This document shows, one piece after another, positions 35,703 to 42,908 of a DNA stretch of 64,000 nt (position 1 is its first letter; each line of letters begins with the position of its first letter). Made by a program: the position numbers and the translations under genes. Below the pieces are notes generated by a model, which was not told where the DNA came from, made no database searches, and worked only from the letters and a program-made list of their open reading frames with translations. The stretch comes from Rubricoccus sp038746605 (GTDB taxonomy: Bacteria; Bacteroidota; Rhodothermia; Rhodothermales; Rubricoccaceae): assembly GCA_038746605.1 (NCBI GenBank), contig JBCDKM010000010.1, positions 62,001-126,000 on the forward strand, given 5' to 3'.

Positions 35703-36313
35703 ACGAGGCCACAGAAACGCGCGAGGCACGCAAGAATCGCTCAGAGCTCGTTCTCATCGCGGCCGTGGCCGAGGCGCCGGGGACCGCCTCCGACCGCCTC
35801 ATCGGGGATGGGTTGGAGTTGCCCTGGCACCTCCCGACAGACTTCCGCCGCTTCAAGCGGCTCACGACTGGCTACCCGCTTGTGATGGGGCGCAAGACGT
35901 TCGAGAGCCTGTTGCATCAGAATGGTGGGCCGCTGCCCAATCGCGAGAACGTCGTCCTCACACGCGACCCTGCCCGCCTCGGGGCCGAGGCGGACCACCC
36001 GAACCTCCACATCGTGGGCGGAATGGACGAAGCGCTGGCCCTCTTCCCCGAGGCCGAGCGCGTGTTCATCGGTGGGGGCGCGGGGGTCTACGGAGCCGTA
36101 CTGGAGCATGAGCTGGCGGACCGGCTAGAGATGACATTTGTGGAAGGCGAGTTCGCGGGCGACACGTACTTCCCTCCCTACCGGCACCTCCTCGAAGCCA
36201 ACGGCGGCCCCTATCGGCTCGCCTCGCGAGAGACGCACGAAGCCGAGGGCACTCGCCCCGCATTCCGATTCGATACCTATCTGCGCGGACCTTCGAGCGT
36301 TGAGGGGCTATAG
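35699..36313 (+). CDS. folA: Dihydrofolate reductase with palindrome-encoded insertion
   Basis: 204 residues. It reduces dihydrofolate (a product of ThyA) to tetrahydrofolate with NADPH. Motifs: IAAVAEAPG..., then LPWHLPTDFRRFKRLTTGYPLVMGRKTFESL, where the Trp and acidic residue of the folate site are visible, then IVGGMDEALALFPEAERVFIGGGAGVY (NADPH loop). It is longer than the usual ~160 residues because of an N-terminal extension and an inserted loop, DPARLGAEADHP, encoded by a palindromic element. The insertion lies between the strand ending VVLT and the strand NLHIV, a surface loop in known DHFR folds. It overlaps thyA by 4 nt. Confidence 0.95.
   Translation: MNEATETREARKNRSELVLIAAVAEAPGTASDRLIGDGLELPWHLPTDFRRFKRLTTGYPLVMGRKTFESLLHQNGGPLPNRENVVLTRDPARLGAEADHPNLHIVGGMDEALALFPEAERVFIGGGAGVYGAVLEHELADRLEMTFVEGEFAGDTYFPPYRHLLEANGGPYRLASRETHEAEGTRPAFRFDTYLRGPSSVEGL
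35973..35994. repeat. Palindromic element copy 10, inside folA
   Basis: CGCCTCGGGGCCGAGGCG core. It is read in frame as ARLGAEAD within a surface loop of dihydrofolate reductase, with no frameshift or stop. Confidence 0.9.
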
Positions 36314-36361
36314 AGGGAACGGGGAGTAGCCGATACCGGGCTCGAATCGCCCGGCCGTGGC

Positions 36362-38173
36362 GTGCCGTTCCGCCTCCCTCCTTCTCTCAACCCGTTCGCA
36401 AGTCACCTGAAGCGAGATGCCCTCTTGCTTCGGACGCTTCGGCTCGCGACCGTTCTCTGCATCGTCATGATCCCGGCGTTCGGGATCATCGTCCAGAGAG
36501 CCTCGCCCGGATTCGTGGACCCCTGGTGGGTTCGGACCCTGCTGACGGCTCTGGCAGCCGTCTTCCTCGCAACCACGTACGTCAACGAGTGGGCACGGAA
36601 GCATGCCCCTCCCATCTTCGGCCTCTTCCTAATCGGACTTCTCGTCTGGTTCGTGGTCTTGACGGCGCTCAACGGGCTGGAGCCGACCTCGGCGCTCGGA
36701 TTCGTGTTCGTCTACTTCGCGGTGGGCACCATCCTCGCCCTCATCACCAACCGGGACACGGTGGTCATGGGCTACACCCTCCTCGGGCTCGGCTCGTCCA
36801 TCGGTGTGGTGCTCTGGGACCGAGATCCGACCTTCGACCCATTCCTCTTCCTCCTCACGACCACCTCCACCGCGCTCCTTCTTTTCATTAGCACGTCGGC
36901 GAGGATCCGTGACCGCCAGGAGCTCTCAGAACGAGAGAGAACGTTGTCGTCGGCGGAGACTCTCGGCGCGATAGGCTCCTGGAGTTACGACATCGAGACC
37001 GGGTACCGACGGTGGTCGGACGGGATGTACCGGCTCACGGGCGCCACACGAGAGGACGGGCGCATTCCCACCGTGCGCGAGCACCTGCCTCCAGAGCTGT
37101 ACGAGTTGATTGACGAGGCCGAGCTTCAACTCCTGGAGGGGAAAACGGAGGCCGTCGCCCACCGGCACCCCATCCTCCGAGCGGACGACGGCTCCGAGTC
37201 CGAGGTACGGTCCATCGTCCAACTGATCCGGGACGAAGACGGGGCGCCGCGCCGTCTGGTGGGCGTCGTGATCGACATTACGTCACAGGCAGAGCACGAG
37301 CGCCAGCTGATGAGCGCTCGACGCGAGGCCGAGGAGGCTCGGCAGGAAGCGGAGACGGCTCGACAGGAAGCCGAGGAGGCCGCAGCGCTCAAGAGCGCCA
37401 TCCTCGCGAACATGAGCCACGAGATCCGAACGCCCCTCACCGCGGTCATCGGCTACGCGCAGATTCTACGAGACGAGACGCCAGAAGACGTTCACGACCT
37501 CGTTCTCCCCATCGAGACCGGAGGCCACCGGCTCCTCGAAACGCTCAACGCCGTTCTGGACTACGCCCAACTGGAGGCGGGATCTCACACCCTGGCGCGA
37601 GAGAGAATCGACGCCGCTTCCCTCGCACGGGAGACCGCCGAGTCGTTCCGTGAGCCTGCCGAAACCGTCGGGCTGGCCTTCTCCGTCGTGACGACCGAGG
37701 TCCCCGTCTACGTCGTCGCCGATGCGGAAGCACTCAGCCGATCCCTCCGCCACCTTATCGGCAACGCCATCAAGTTCACCTCGTTTGGCTCCATCCAGGT
37801 CTCTGTCGAGGCCGAGGGGGACGACGCCGTGCTGCGAGTCTCAGACACTGGACAGGGCATGGCTCCCGAGTTCAGAGAGCAGCTCTTCGAACCGTTCCGG
37901 CAAGAGTCGACGGGTTCGCGCCGGACACACGAGGGCTCCGGTCTCGGTCTCGCTGTCACCCACCGGCTCATCGGCGCGATGGGGGGCCAGATCCAGGCAC
38001 AGAGCGCGCTGGAACGGGGCACGACGTTCGAGATTCGGTTCCCCCTCGCCCAGGCCGCACCGGAGGAGCTGCCGTTGCCTGTCACCACTGCGTGGATCGC
38101 ACGAGGGGAACGCGCCCATTCGGAGGATCCTCCAGAGCCCTCGCCTATCGTGCGAGCACCAGCCGACGCGTAG
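36362..38173 (+). CDS. Membrane PAS sensor histidine kinase
   Basis: 603 residues, GTG start. About six membrane segments occupy residues ~25-185. A PAS domain follows (~195-305: LGAIGSWSYDIETGYRRWSDGMYRLTG), then a helical linker with repeated EA(R)QEAE units. The HisKA domain has the phospho-acceptor in NMSHEIRTPLTAVIGYAQ (His 353). The HATPase domain has N-box HLIGNAIKFT, G1 VSDTGQGM and G2 GSGLGLAVTHRL. No receiver domain and no adjacent response regulator are present, so the partner is unknown. The 3' end overlaps the convergent endonuclease gene by about 29 bp, an arrangement likely to affect both transcripts. Confidence 0.9.
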   Translation: MPFRLPPSLNPFASHLKRDALLLRTLRLATVLCIVMIPAFGIIVQRASPGFVDPWWVRTLLTALAAVFLATTYVNEWARKHAPPIFGLFLIGLLVWFVVLTALNGLEPTSALGFVFVYFAVGTILALITNRDTVVMGYTLLGLGSSIGVVLWDRDPTFDPFLFLLTTTSTALLLFISTSARIRDRQELSERERTLSSAETLGAIGSWSYDIETGYRRWSDGMYRLTGATREDGRIPTVREHLPPELYELIDEAELQLLEGKTEAVAHRHPILRADDGSESEVRSIVQLIRDEDGAPRRLVGVVIDITSQAEHERQLMSARREAEEARQEAETARQEAEEAAALKSAILANMSHEIRTPLTAVIGYAQILRDETPEDVHDLVLPIETGGHRLLETLNAVLDYAQLEAGSHTLARERIDAASLARETAESFREPAETVGLAFSVVTTEVPVYVVADAEALSRSLRHLIGNAIKFTSFGSIQVSVEAEGDDAVLRVSDTGQGMAPEFREQLFEPFRQESTGSRRTHEGSGLGLAVTHRLIGAMGGQIQAQSALERGTTFEIRFPLAQAAPEELPLPVTTAWIARGERAHSEDPPEPSPIVRAPADA

Positions 38174-39221
38174 CTCGGTCTTCCTGCCCGACGGCCACGA
38201 CCGTGTAGACTCCTGGCGCGAGAGGTGGAACGGAGAGCACTCGGCCCTCTGGAGGCAGCGGCCCCACGTGGAGAACCACCGCCTCGCGACCCAGCGCGTC
38301 CAGCACGACCACGCGAACCGGCCCCCTCGCTCGCACCCGGACTTGCCCTCCTTCCCGAGACGGATTCGGACCCGCGAGTTCTACCGATAGAGCAGAGGGA
38401 GCCTCGGGGCTCGTGGAGACTGGCATCCCGGGGAAGTAGGCGCGACGGATCAGCGTGGAGTCCACCACGAACGGATTGGGAGCGGGAATCCCGTCCGCAT
38501 TGCGCTGGTAAGCCGAGACGAGGGCGGATCGGTCCACCTCGGCTTGATCGACCGGGTCGGCGCGATGCCAGTCGTAGAGGTCGTCCTGCTGGTCCTCGAA
38601 CCACGAGAGATCGGCCACGTCGTTCCAGACCGTTGCCATGTAGAACATGGCTCGCGCGACGTTGCCCTCGTGCGACTCGCGCGGTTCGAAGGCCCGGCTG
38701 GACTGGAGTTCGCTCCACGCATCGCGTTCGTTTTGCGGCGGATCCGTGCTGGTCGCCGTGCTCTCGCGATACCAACGAGTGGTGAGAGCGTCCGGGATCT
38801 CCGCGAACGGGAGGTTGCCGCGGTCCGCGTTCACGCTGACGCGCGTCGGGAATAGGTTGTGAAGGTCGTCTTCCGAGGGGTGGCTGCTGCTTCCCGCCAG
38901 TTCGGCGCGCGGGAAGGTGTGCTCTTGGTTGATGCCAGAGCCGTTGTTGAACACGTCCTGCGAGGGGTCGCTGTTCGGCACGCCGTCGAAGGGCACGAAG
39001 AGCCCAGAGTACACGCCGACGACGCCCAGTTGGCCATCCACCGTGATAGAGTCGATGCGGGCGTAGAGGTCGTCGTTGTCGCCCGTGAGGGACACCGGGC
39101 GGTAGGCGGCGCGGATGGAGGCGCGGAGTTCTGCTCCAGACTGGCCGGGGAAGAGGACGGTCTGGTCCTGCGCACTAGCGGCAGTCGTGAGGACGATCAG
39201 GAGAACAGCGAGGCGGCGCAT
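38145..39221 (-). CDS. Secreted endonuclease I family nuclease with type IX-like sorting domain
   Basis: 358 residues from the ATG at 39219-39221, chosen because it begins a signal peptide (MRRLAVLLIVLTTAASA, cut before QDQ). The EndA/NucM nuclease domain carries the His-Me finger motif GINQEHTFPRAEL (His ~101), DLHNLFPT, and RGNLPFAEI. The last ~80 residues have the type IX secretion sorting pattern: LAGPNPSREGG, VVVLDALGREAVVL, then LAPGVYTVVAV and a final short basic end. It probably degrades extracellular DNA and RNA for nutrients. The presence of a T9SS elsewhere in the genome is inferred. It overlaps the histidine kinase gene tail-to-tail. Confidence 0.88.
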   Translation of the reverse strand: MRRLAVLLIVLTTAASAQDQTVLFPGQSGAELRASIRAAYRPVSLTGDNDDLYARIDSITVDGQLGVVGVYSGLFVPFDGVPNSDPSQDVFNNGSGINQEHTFPRAELAGSSSHPSEDDLHNLFPTRVSVNADRGNLPFAEIPDALTTRWYRESTATSTDPPQNERDAWSELQSSRAFEPRESHEGNVARAMFYMATVWNDVADLSWFEDQQDDLYDWHRADPVDQAEVDRSALVSAYQRNADGIPAPNPFVVDSTLIRRAYFPGMPVSTSPEAPSALSVELAGPNPSREGGQVRVRARGPVRVVVLDALGREAVVLHVGPLPPEGRVLSVPPLAPGVYTVVAVGQEDRATRRLVLAR

Positions 39222-39270
39222 GACAGCGAGAGGGAGAGCTCCAAGAAACGGACGCCGCGCCCACCACGCC

Positions 39271-39324
39271 CGCCTCGGTCCGTTCATCGGGAGACTCAGA
39301 GTGCCCGTCCCCCCATCGAGGCGG
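39271..39324. repeat. Probable interrupted palindromic element
   Basis: Arms CGCCTCG (39271-39277) and CGAGGCG (39317-39323) are separated by ~39 nt. It may be one element split by an insertion, or two decayed halves. It lies between the endonuclease start and the ArfB-like stop. Confidence 0.45.
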
Positions 39325-39326
39325 AG

Positions 39327-39662
39327 CTACTCCGGTCGCCAACTCCGATTGGCCTTCTTCTCCGCTCGCTTCCGCTTCGCCTCCAGGCGACGACGCCTCG
39401 AGGCCTTGGTCGGCTTCGTCGCCTTGCGAACCTTCTTCGGTCTCGCACGCTCCTCCAGCGCCTCGCGGAGGCGCTGCACGGCGATGGACTTGTTGCGGAA
39501 CTGGCTCCGGCTGCGACGCGCCGTTACCACGATGCCCGTCGGGCGGTGGGTGAGCCGGACGCCGGTCTCGACCTTGTTGGCGCGTTGCCCGCCCTTCGTG
39601 GAAGCCGAGAGGGTCTCGACATCGCAATCGGCGAGGAGCGCGTCGGAGGAGAGATCGGGCAT
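39327..39662 (-). CDS. arfB: ArfB-like peptidyl-tRNA hydrolase (release-factor GGQ domain)
   Basis: 111 residues from the ATG at 39660-39662; the open frame extends upstream without similarity. The GGQ motif is in SASTKGGQRANKVETGVRL (GGQ at 24-26), followed by RSRSQFRNKSIAVQRL, the release-factor domain 3 pattern. The Lys/Arg-rich C-terminus (TKPTKASRRRRLEAKRKRAEKK) matches the tail ArfB inserts into the empty mRNA channel. ArfB (YaeJ) releases nascent chains from ribosomes stalled without a stop codon, a backup to tmRNA, which is encoded ~2 kb downstream. It is shorter than E. coli ArfB (140 residues). A PrfH-like role is less likely. Confidence 0.8.
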   Translation of the reverse strand: MPDLSSDALLADCDVETLSASTKGGQRANKVETGVRLTHRPTGIVVTARRSRSQFRNKSIAVQRLREALEERARPKKVRKATKPTKASRRRRLEAKRKRAEKKANRSWRPE

Positions 39663-39811
39663 GACGGGAGCAGCGGCGCGGAGATGCGATGGTACGAGCG
39701 CGACCGTCGGACGGTCCCGGCCGCCGCTTGACCGTCGGGGTCGGATCGCACCTGCCCTCTCGGTGCCGCGCCGGTAGCTTGCGCCCCGCACGCTCTTGCG
39801 CCGTCTCTCTC

Positions 39812-40666
39812 ATGCTACGTCTCCTGCCCCTCCTCTGGCTCGCGGGCTGTCTCGCTGCCAGCGACGCTGAGCCACCGGGTGCGGCCTCGGAGTCTTCCCC
39901 TTCTGACTCCGTTCACCTCGCCGCCGACACCACCGAGGCGGACCGGGTCACGGTGGACACAGTGGAGGTAGAGCGCCCTGCCCTGCCCGATGGGTTCGTG
40001 CGTCTGAGCGAGGTCGCGCCCGATATCGCGCAGGAGATCCGCTACACGACCGCCTACAACTTCGTCGGGGAGCGAATCGACGGGTATCTCGCGCCGGAGT
40101 GCATCCTCACGAAGCGAGCAGCCGAGCAGTTGATCCTCGTCGCGGAGGACCTCGCGCCGGAGGGTATCGGCTTGAAGGTCTACGACTGCTATCGCCCCCA
40201 GCGCGCCGTCGATCACTTCGCGCGATGGGCTCAAGGGGACGATGCGAGCATGAAGACGGCCTTCTACCCGGACGAGAACCGAGCCCGCCTCTTCGACCGA
40301 GGCTACATCGCCTCCCGAAGCGGCCACAGCCGGGGCTCCACCGTAGACCTCACGCTCGTCCCGCTTCCGGCCCAAGACGCTGTCCTGACCTCCTTCCCCG
40401 GACCAGACACCCTCTCCCGATGTGATGCCCCGCGCGGCGAGCGCCTCGACGAGCGGGACCTCGACATGGGGACAGCGTATGACTGCCTCGATCCCGCCTC
40501 CGCCACAGCCTCCACGGCCGTTTCGCCTGAAGCTCAGCGAAACCGTCAACGCCTGAAGGCTGCCATGGAGGCGCACGGATTCCGCCACTACTCCAAGGAG
40601 TGGTGGCACTTCACATACTGGCGCGAGCAGCACCCCGGCACCTACTTCGACTTCCTGGTTCAATGA
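39812..40666 (+). CDS. VanX/DdpX-type D-alanyl-D-alanine dipeptidase lipoprotein
   Basis: 284 residues from the ATG at 39812. Lipoprotein signal LLPLLWLAGC (Cys 13). Family motifs: VGERIDGYLAPECILTKRAAEQL, KVYDCYRPQRAV, the zinc/catalytic SGHSRGSTVDLTL (the SxHxxGxAxD pattern) and EWWHFTY near the end. Enzymes of this M15D family cleave D-Ala-D-Ala dipeptide; with no vanA/vanH-type genes nearby, a role in peptidoglycan recycling or envelope turnover is more likely than glycopeptide resistance. The ~40-residue Ser/Asp/Glu-rich linker after the Cys suggests tethering to the membrane. Two small genes follow on the same strand. Confidence 0.9.
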   Translation: MLRLLPLLWLAGCLAASDAEPPGAASESSPSDSVHLAADTTEADRVTVDTVEVERPALPDGFVRLSEVAPDIAQEIRYTTAYNFVGERIDGYLAPECILTKRAAEQLILVAEDLAPEGIGLKVYDCYRPQRAVDHFARWAQGDDASMKTAFYPDENRARLFDRGYIASRSGHSRGSTVDLTLVPLPAQDAVLTSFPGPDTLSRCDAPRGERLDERDLDMGTAYDCLDPASATASTAVSPEAQRNRQRLKAAMEAHGFRHYSKEWWHFTYWREQHPGTYFDFLVQ

Positions 40667-40678
40667 GCGTCCCGTCCA

Positions 40679-41113
40679 ATGAGTGAGTGGGTCTTCCGAA
40701 GGTGGCAGAAGGCGCTGGTCATCGCCAGCGTGCTGTTCGCGCTCGTCGGGCTTCTCATGGCGCTGTGGCCGTTCGGGATCGTCTTCGCGCCCTGGACAGG
40801 CGCCATCGCCGACACGTTCTTCGGTGGCGTGTGGACAACCGAAGCTGAGGCGTACCACCGCTTCGCGATGGGCCCGCTCGGCGCGACGATGACGGGCTAC
40901 TTCGTGCTCCAGACCGTCATCGCGGCCATTCCCTTCGGCAAGCGCGAGCGCTGGGCCTGGCATGCCATGGTCTGGGGCCTCGTCACGTGGTTCGTGATCG
41001 ATTCCGCCGTCTCGCTCCTTCATGGCGCCGCCTTCAACGTCTGGATGATCAACGTTCCGTGCGTGCTCGTCTTCGGCGTCATCCTCTACGCCACCCACCG
41101 CGCCCTCCGATGA
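40679..41113 (+). CDS. Small four-helix membrane protein
   Basis: 144 residues, ATG at 40679, 12 nt after the dipeptidase stop. Four hydrophobic segments are visible: KALVIASVLFALVGLLMALWPF, a middle one around GATMTGYFVLQTVIAAIPF, WAWHAMVWGLVTWFVIDSAVSLL and VWMINVPCVLVFGVILYA. I recognise no named family. The TGA overlaps the ATG of the following YfiT-type gene, implying translational coupling. Confidence 0.65.
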   Translation: MSEWVFRRWQKALVIASVLFALVGLLMALWPFGIVFAPWTGAIADTFFGGVWTTEAEAYHRFAMGPLGATMTGYFVLQTVIAAIPFGKRERWAWHAMVWGLVTWFVIDSAVSLLHGAAFNVWMINVPCVLVFGVILYATHRALR

Positions 41114-41646
41114 GCGACGACCTTCGCTACCCCGTCGGCCGCTTTTCCCACGACGGCCCGATCTCAGAGGCGACGCTGCGCGAGTGGGTCGCAGAGATCG
41201 CGGCCCTCCCTGCCCGGATGCACGAGGCGGCCGCGGGTCTCACCGACGACTACCTCGACACCCCGTACCGGCCGGGTGGCTGGACGCTCCGGCAGGTGAT
41301 CCACCACGTCCCGGACAGCCACCTCAACGCGTACATCCGCTTCAAGTGGACGCTGACCGAGGACACGCCCACCATCAAGCCATACGACGAGGGGGCTTGG
41401 GCCAACCTCGGAGACGTAAACGCCCTGCCCGTCCAGGCACCGCTCGCGTTTCTGGAGGCGCTCCACGCGCGATGGGTCGGCCTGATGAGGACGCTGACAG
41501 ACGAGCAATGGGACCGGCGCTATTACCATCCTCACGACGAGATGCACGTCTCCCTTCGAATGGCCGCGGGGACGTACGCCTGGCACGGCCACCACCACCT
41601 CGCGCACCTCACCACGACGATCCAGCGCGAGGGCTGGCGGCGGTGA
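41110..41646 (+). CDS. YfiT/BstA-type DinB-superfamily metal-dependent transferase
   Basis: 178 residues from the ATG at 41110, which overlaps the previous stop (ATGA). Four-helix DinB fold with the YfiT pattern: DDLRYPVGRFSHDGPISEATLREWV at the N-terminus, then RPGGWTLRQVIHHVPDSHLNAYIRFKW, and AWHGHHHLAHL near the end; these His residues form the metal site. In Firmicutes the family includes bacillithiol S-transferase; here the thiol cofactor is unknown. It is followed by a palindromic element and then the tmRNA gene. Confidence 0.85.
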   Translation: MSDDLRYPVGRFSHDGPISEATLREWVAEIAALPARMHEAAAGLTDDYLDTPYRPGGWTLRQVIHHVPDSHLNAYIRFKWTLTEDTPTIKPYDEGAWANLGDVNALPVQAPLAFLEALHARWVGLMRTLTDEQWDRRYYHPHDEMHVSLRMAAGTYAWHGHHHLAHLTTTIQREGWRR

Positions 41647-41651
41647 CCTCT

Positions 41652-41672
41652 CCCGCCTCGGCACCGAGGCAG
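41652..41672. repeat. Palindromic element copy 11
   Basis: CGCCTCGGCACCGAGGC core, 5 nt after the YfiT-type stop and ~115 bp before the tmRNA. Last arm base changed (CAGG). Position fits transcript termination. Confidence 0.85.
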
Positions 41673-41741
41673 GCGTAGCTGCACGGGCCTTCGCGCGAAG
41701 CTCACGTCCGTCGCGGCACGCGGAGCGCCCAGACGGCGTTG

Positions 41742-41750
41742 TATGTTTCG
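41742..41750 (+). promoter_or_regulatory. Candidate tmRNA promoter -7 element
   Basis: TATGTTTCG resembles the Bacteroidota -7 consensus TAnnTTTG, 39 bp before the mature tmRNA 5' end. No convincing -33 TTG was found at the right spacing. A hairpin CCGGGG-TCACCA-CCCCGG (41755-41772) lies between it and the tmRNA, in the presumed 5' leader. Confidence 0.3.
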
Positions 41751-42148
41751 GATCCCGGGGTCACCACCCCGGCGCTCTTTCTCAGATTGGGGATGACACG
41801 GTTTCGACGGGTGAGCAAGTCGGCAGGCTGCGTGCCGGGGGGTTCCTGATACCCCCGCGACCCTCATCAGGAAACAAGATTAGTTGCCAACGACTACTCT
41901 TACGCGCTCGCGGCATAACCAAACCCGCTAGCTATCTCCGTCCGGGCTCGCCTATCGGCCCGGGCCGAGGTACCATACCCAGATAGGCTGCGCGCCGAGG
42001 TTCCGGCTGGACCGACGCGCTAAGACCAATCAGCCTGCACCTCTCGGGTCGCTCGTCAGCGGCTCACTCCCGAGGGGCCAAGCTTCTGAACAGCTGACTA
42101 CGCACTGTAGACGCCTGGACTGGCGGCTCGCTCGGACCCGGGTTCGAT

Positions 42149-42796
42149 TCTTATGGAGTCGCCTTCTCCCGTGAGGGGGAATGGAAACTCGGAGCTCAAG
42201 TCGGTGAACCCTTCGGCCTCGCGCCATGGGAACGCTGCGCTAATGCCGGTCGGAAACGACCGGAGGAACGCCCAGAGACTCAGGAAGCGGCTACCGGCGC
42301 CTCGGCGCCCATGTCAGCTTCCGGATGGAAAAACGCTCGCTCAAACCGATCCTTCGCCTCGATCATGCTCGGGCTGTACCTCCCGTTTCGGGGGGTGAGC
42401 CGTTTGTAATGATCGAGAAGCAGACGCCCTCGCCTCACCTTCTCACGCTCCTTCAAGTACGGCAGCGTGCGCTGGATCAGGTCGAGGGCTGCATTGCCGA
42501 TGACACGCCACGACCAGCTCTGGCGGTGATGGGCTTTGTAGACCTTGTGCTTCACCACAGCACCTCCCCAGGTCTCCTGCATGAAGTCGATGAGCTCTCG
42601 GCTCGTCGAGGTCATCTCGACCAACGGGTACCGAAAACGCTGCTGGGCTCTGGCCCTGTGCAGGGTAATGGTCCCCTCCCCGTCGAGAAGACCAGCGGTG
42701 TAGATCGCGCTTTCCATAAATGCTCCGCTCTCAGTGCTTCAATGTACTGAGATGAAGGCATAGTCCGTGCCTCAGGGAAACCTGAGGAATATCACG
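42149..42796 (+). other. Group I intron in the tmRNA T-loop
   Basis: 648 nt. The 5' splice site follows U (42148). P1 pairs exon CGAU plus intron UCU (42145-42151) with GGAGUCG (42155-42161) across a 3-nt loop, placing the required U-G pair at the splice site. GGA (42155-42157) can also pair with the first three exon-2 bases UCC as P10. P2 is a 7-bp stem (42164-42170 with 42175-42181, loop GTGA). A GAAA-capped hairpin lies at 42246-42263. R-like CCCAGAGACTCA (42271-42282) and S-like AAGGCATAGTCC (42755-42766) can form P7. A P9-type GAAA hairpin lies at 42770-42787. The last base is G42796. The subgroup was not determined. Confidence 0.9.
42280..42717 (-). CDS. LAGLIDADG homing endonuclease, antisense within the tmRNA intron
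   Basis: 145 residues, ATG at 42715-42717. A single LAGLIDADG-type motif, IYTAGLLDGEGTITLH (residues 5-20), is the signature of one-motif enzymes that act as homodimers, such as I-CreI. Later text (YPLVEMTSTSRELIDFMQETWGG; YLKEREKVRRGRLLLD) fits the beta-sheet saddle and helices of this fold. It would cut intronless ssrA alleles and drive intron spread. It is encoded opposite to the tmRNA, in the region between the two strands of P7 (a P8-type loop), and its stop codon overlaps the R-like core segment. So it must have its own promoter, probably between 42718 and 42800. Confidence 0.88.
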   Translation of the reverse strand: MESAIYTAGLLDGEGTITLHRARAQQRFRYPLVEMTSTSRELIDFMQETWGGAVVKHKVYKAHHRQSWSWRVIGNAALDLIQRTLPYLKEREKVRRGRLLLDHYKRLTPRNGRYSPSMIEAKDRFERAFFHPEADMGAEAPVAAS

Positions 42797-42816
42797 TCCC
42801 GGCATCTCCACTTCTG

Positions 42817-42860
42817 CGCCCCGCGCTGGCCCACAGGTCGGCGCGGGGCGTTGTCGTTCA
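42817..42860 (+). terminator. Intrinsic terminator after tmRNA
   Basis: A 10-bp stem CGCCCCGCGC / GCGCGGGGCG (42817-42826 with 42841-42850), 14-nt loop, followed by TTGTCGTT. It begins 6 nt after the tmRNA 3' end. Confidence 0.75.
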
Positions 42861-42881
42861 CAGTCCTCCCGCGCGAGTTCC

Positions 42882-42903
42882 CCCGCCTCGGTGCCGAGGC
42901 GGG
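42882..42903. repeat. Palindromic element copy 12
   Basis: Arms CCCGCCTCGG and CCGAGGCGGG around TG, 5 bp before the stop of the convergent SprT-like gene and after the tmRNA terminator. Confidence 0.92.
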
Positions 42904-42908
42904 ACAAG

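Larger units (their letters stand above)
41789..42810 (+). ncRNA. ssrA: tmRNA (ssrA), split by a group I intron in the T-loop
   Basis: tmRNA rescues stalled ribosomes and tags the nascent chain for ClpXP. Exon 1 (41789-42148) starts GGGGATGACACGGTTTCGAC, the hallmark 5' end. Resume codon GCC at 41886 follows TAGTT and opens a tag ANDYSYALAA ending at TAA 41916-41918 (E. coli: ANDENYALAA). Exon 1 ends in ...CCGGGTTCGAT. Exon 2 (42797-42810) is TCCCGGCATCTCCA. Joined, they give a perfect T-arm CCGGG-TTCGATT-CCCGG, and the acceptor stem GGGGATG pairs with CATCTCC (one G-U). The mature RNA would be ~374 nt; the terminal CCA is not encoded (ACTT follows). Without splicing the tRNA-like domain cannot form. 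Confidence 0.95.

Noticed and set aside
34614..35729. Upstream extension of the small minus-strand gene to 463 codons
   Set aside because: The extension is antisense to thyA and shows no protein-like pattern; only the last 91 residues look real.
42131..42160. A lone tRNA gene ending near 42150 because of GGTTCGATTC
   Set aside because: It is the T-loop of the tmRNA; no tRNA D- or anticodon arms precede it, and the arm completes only across the intron.
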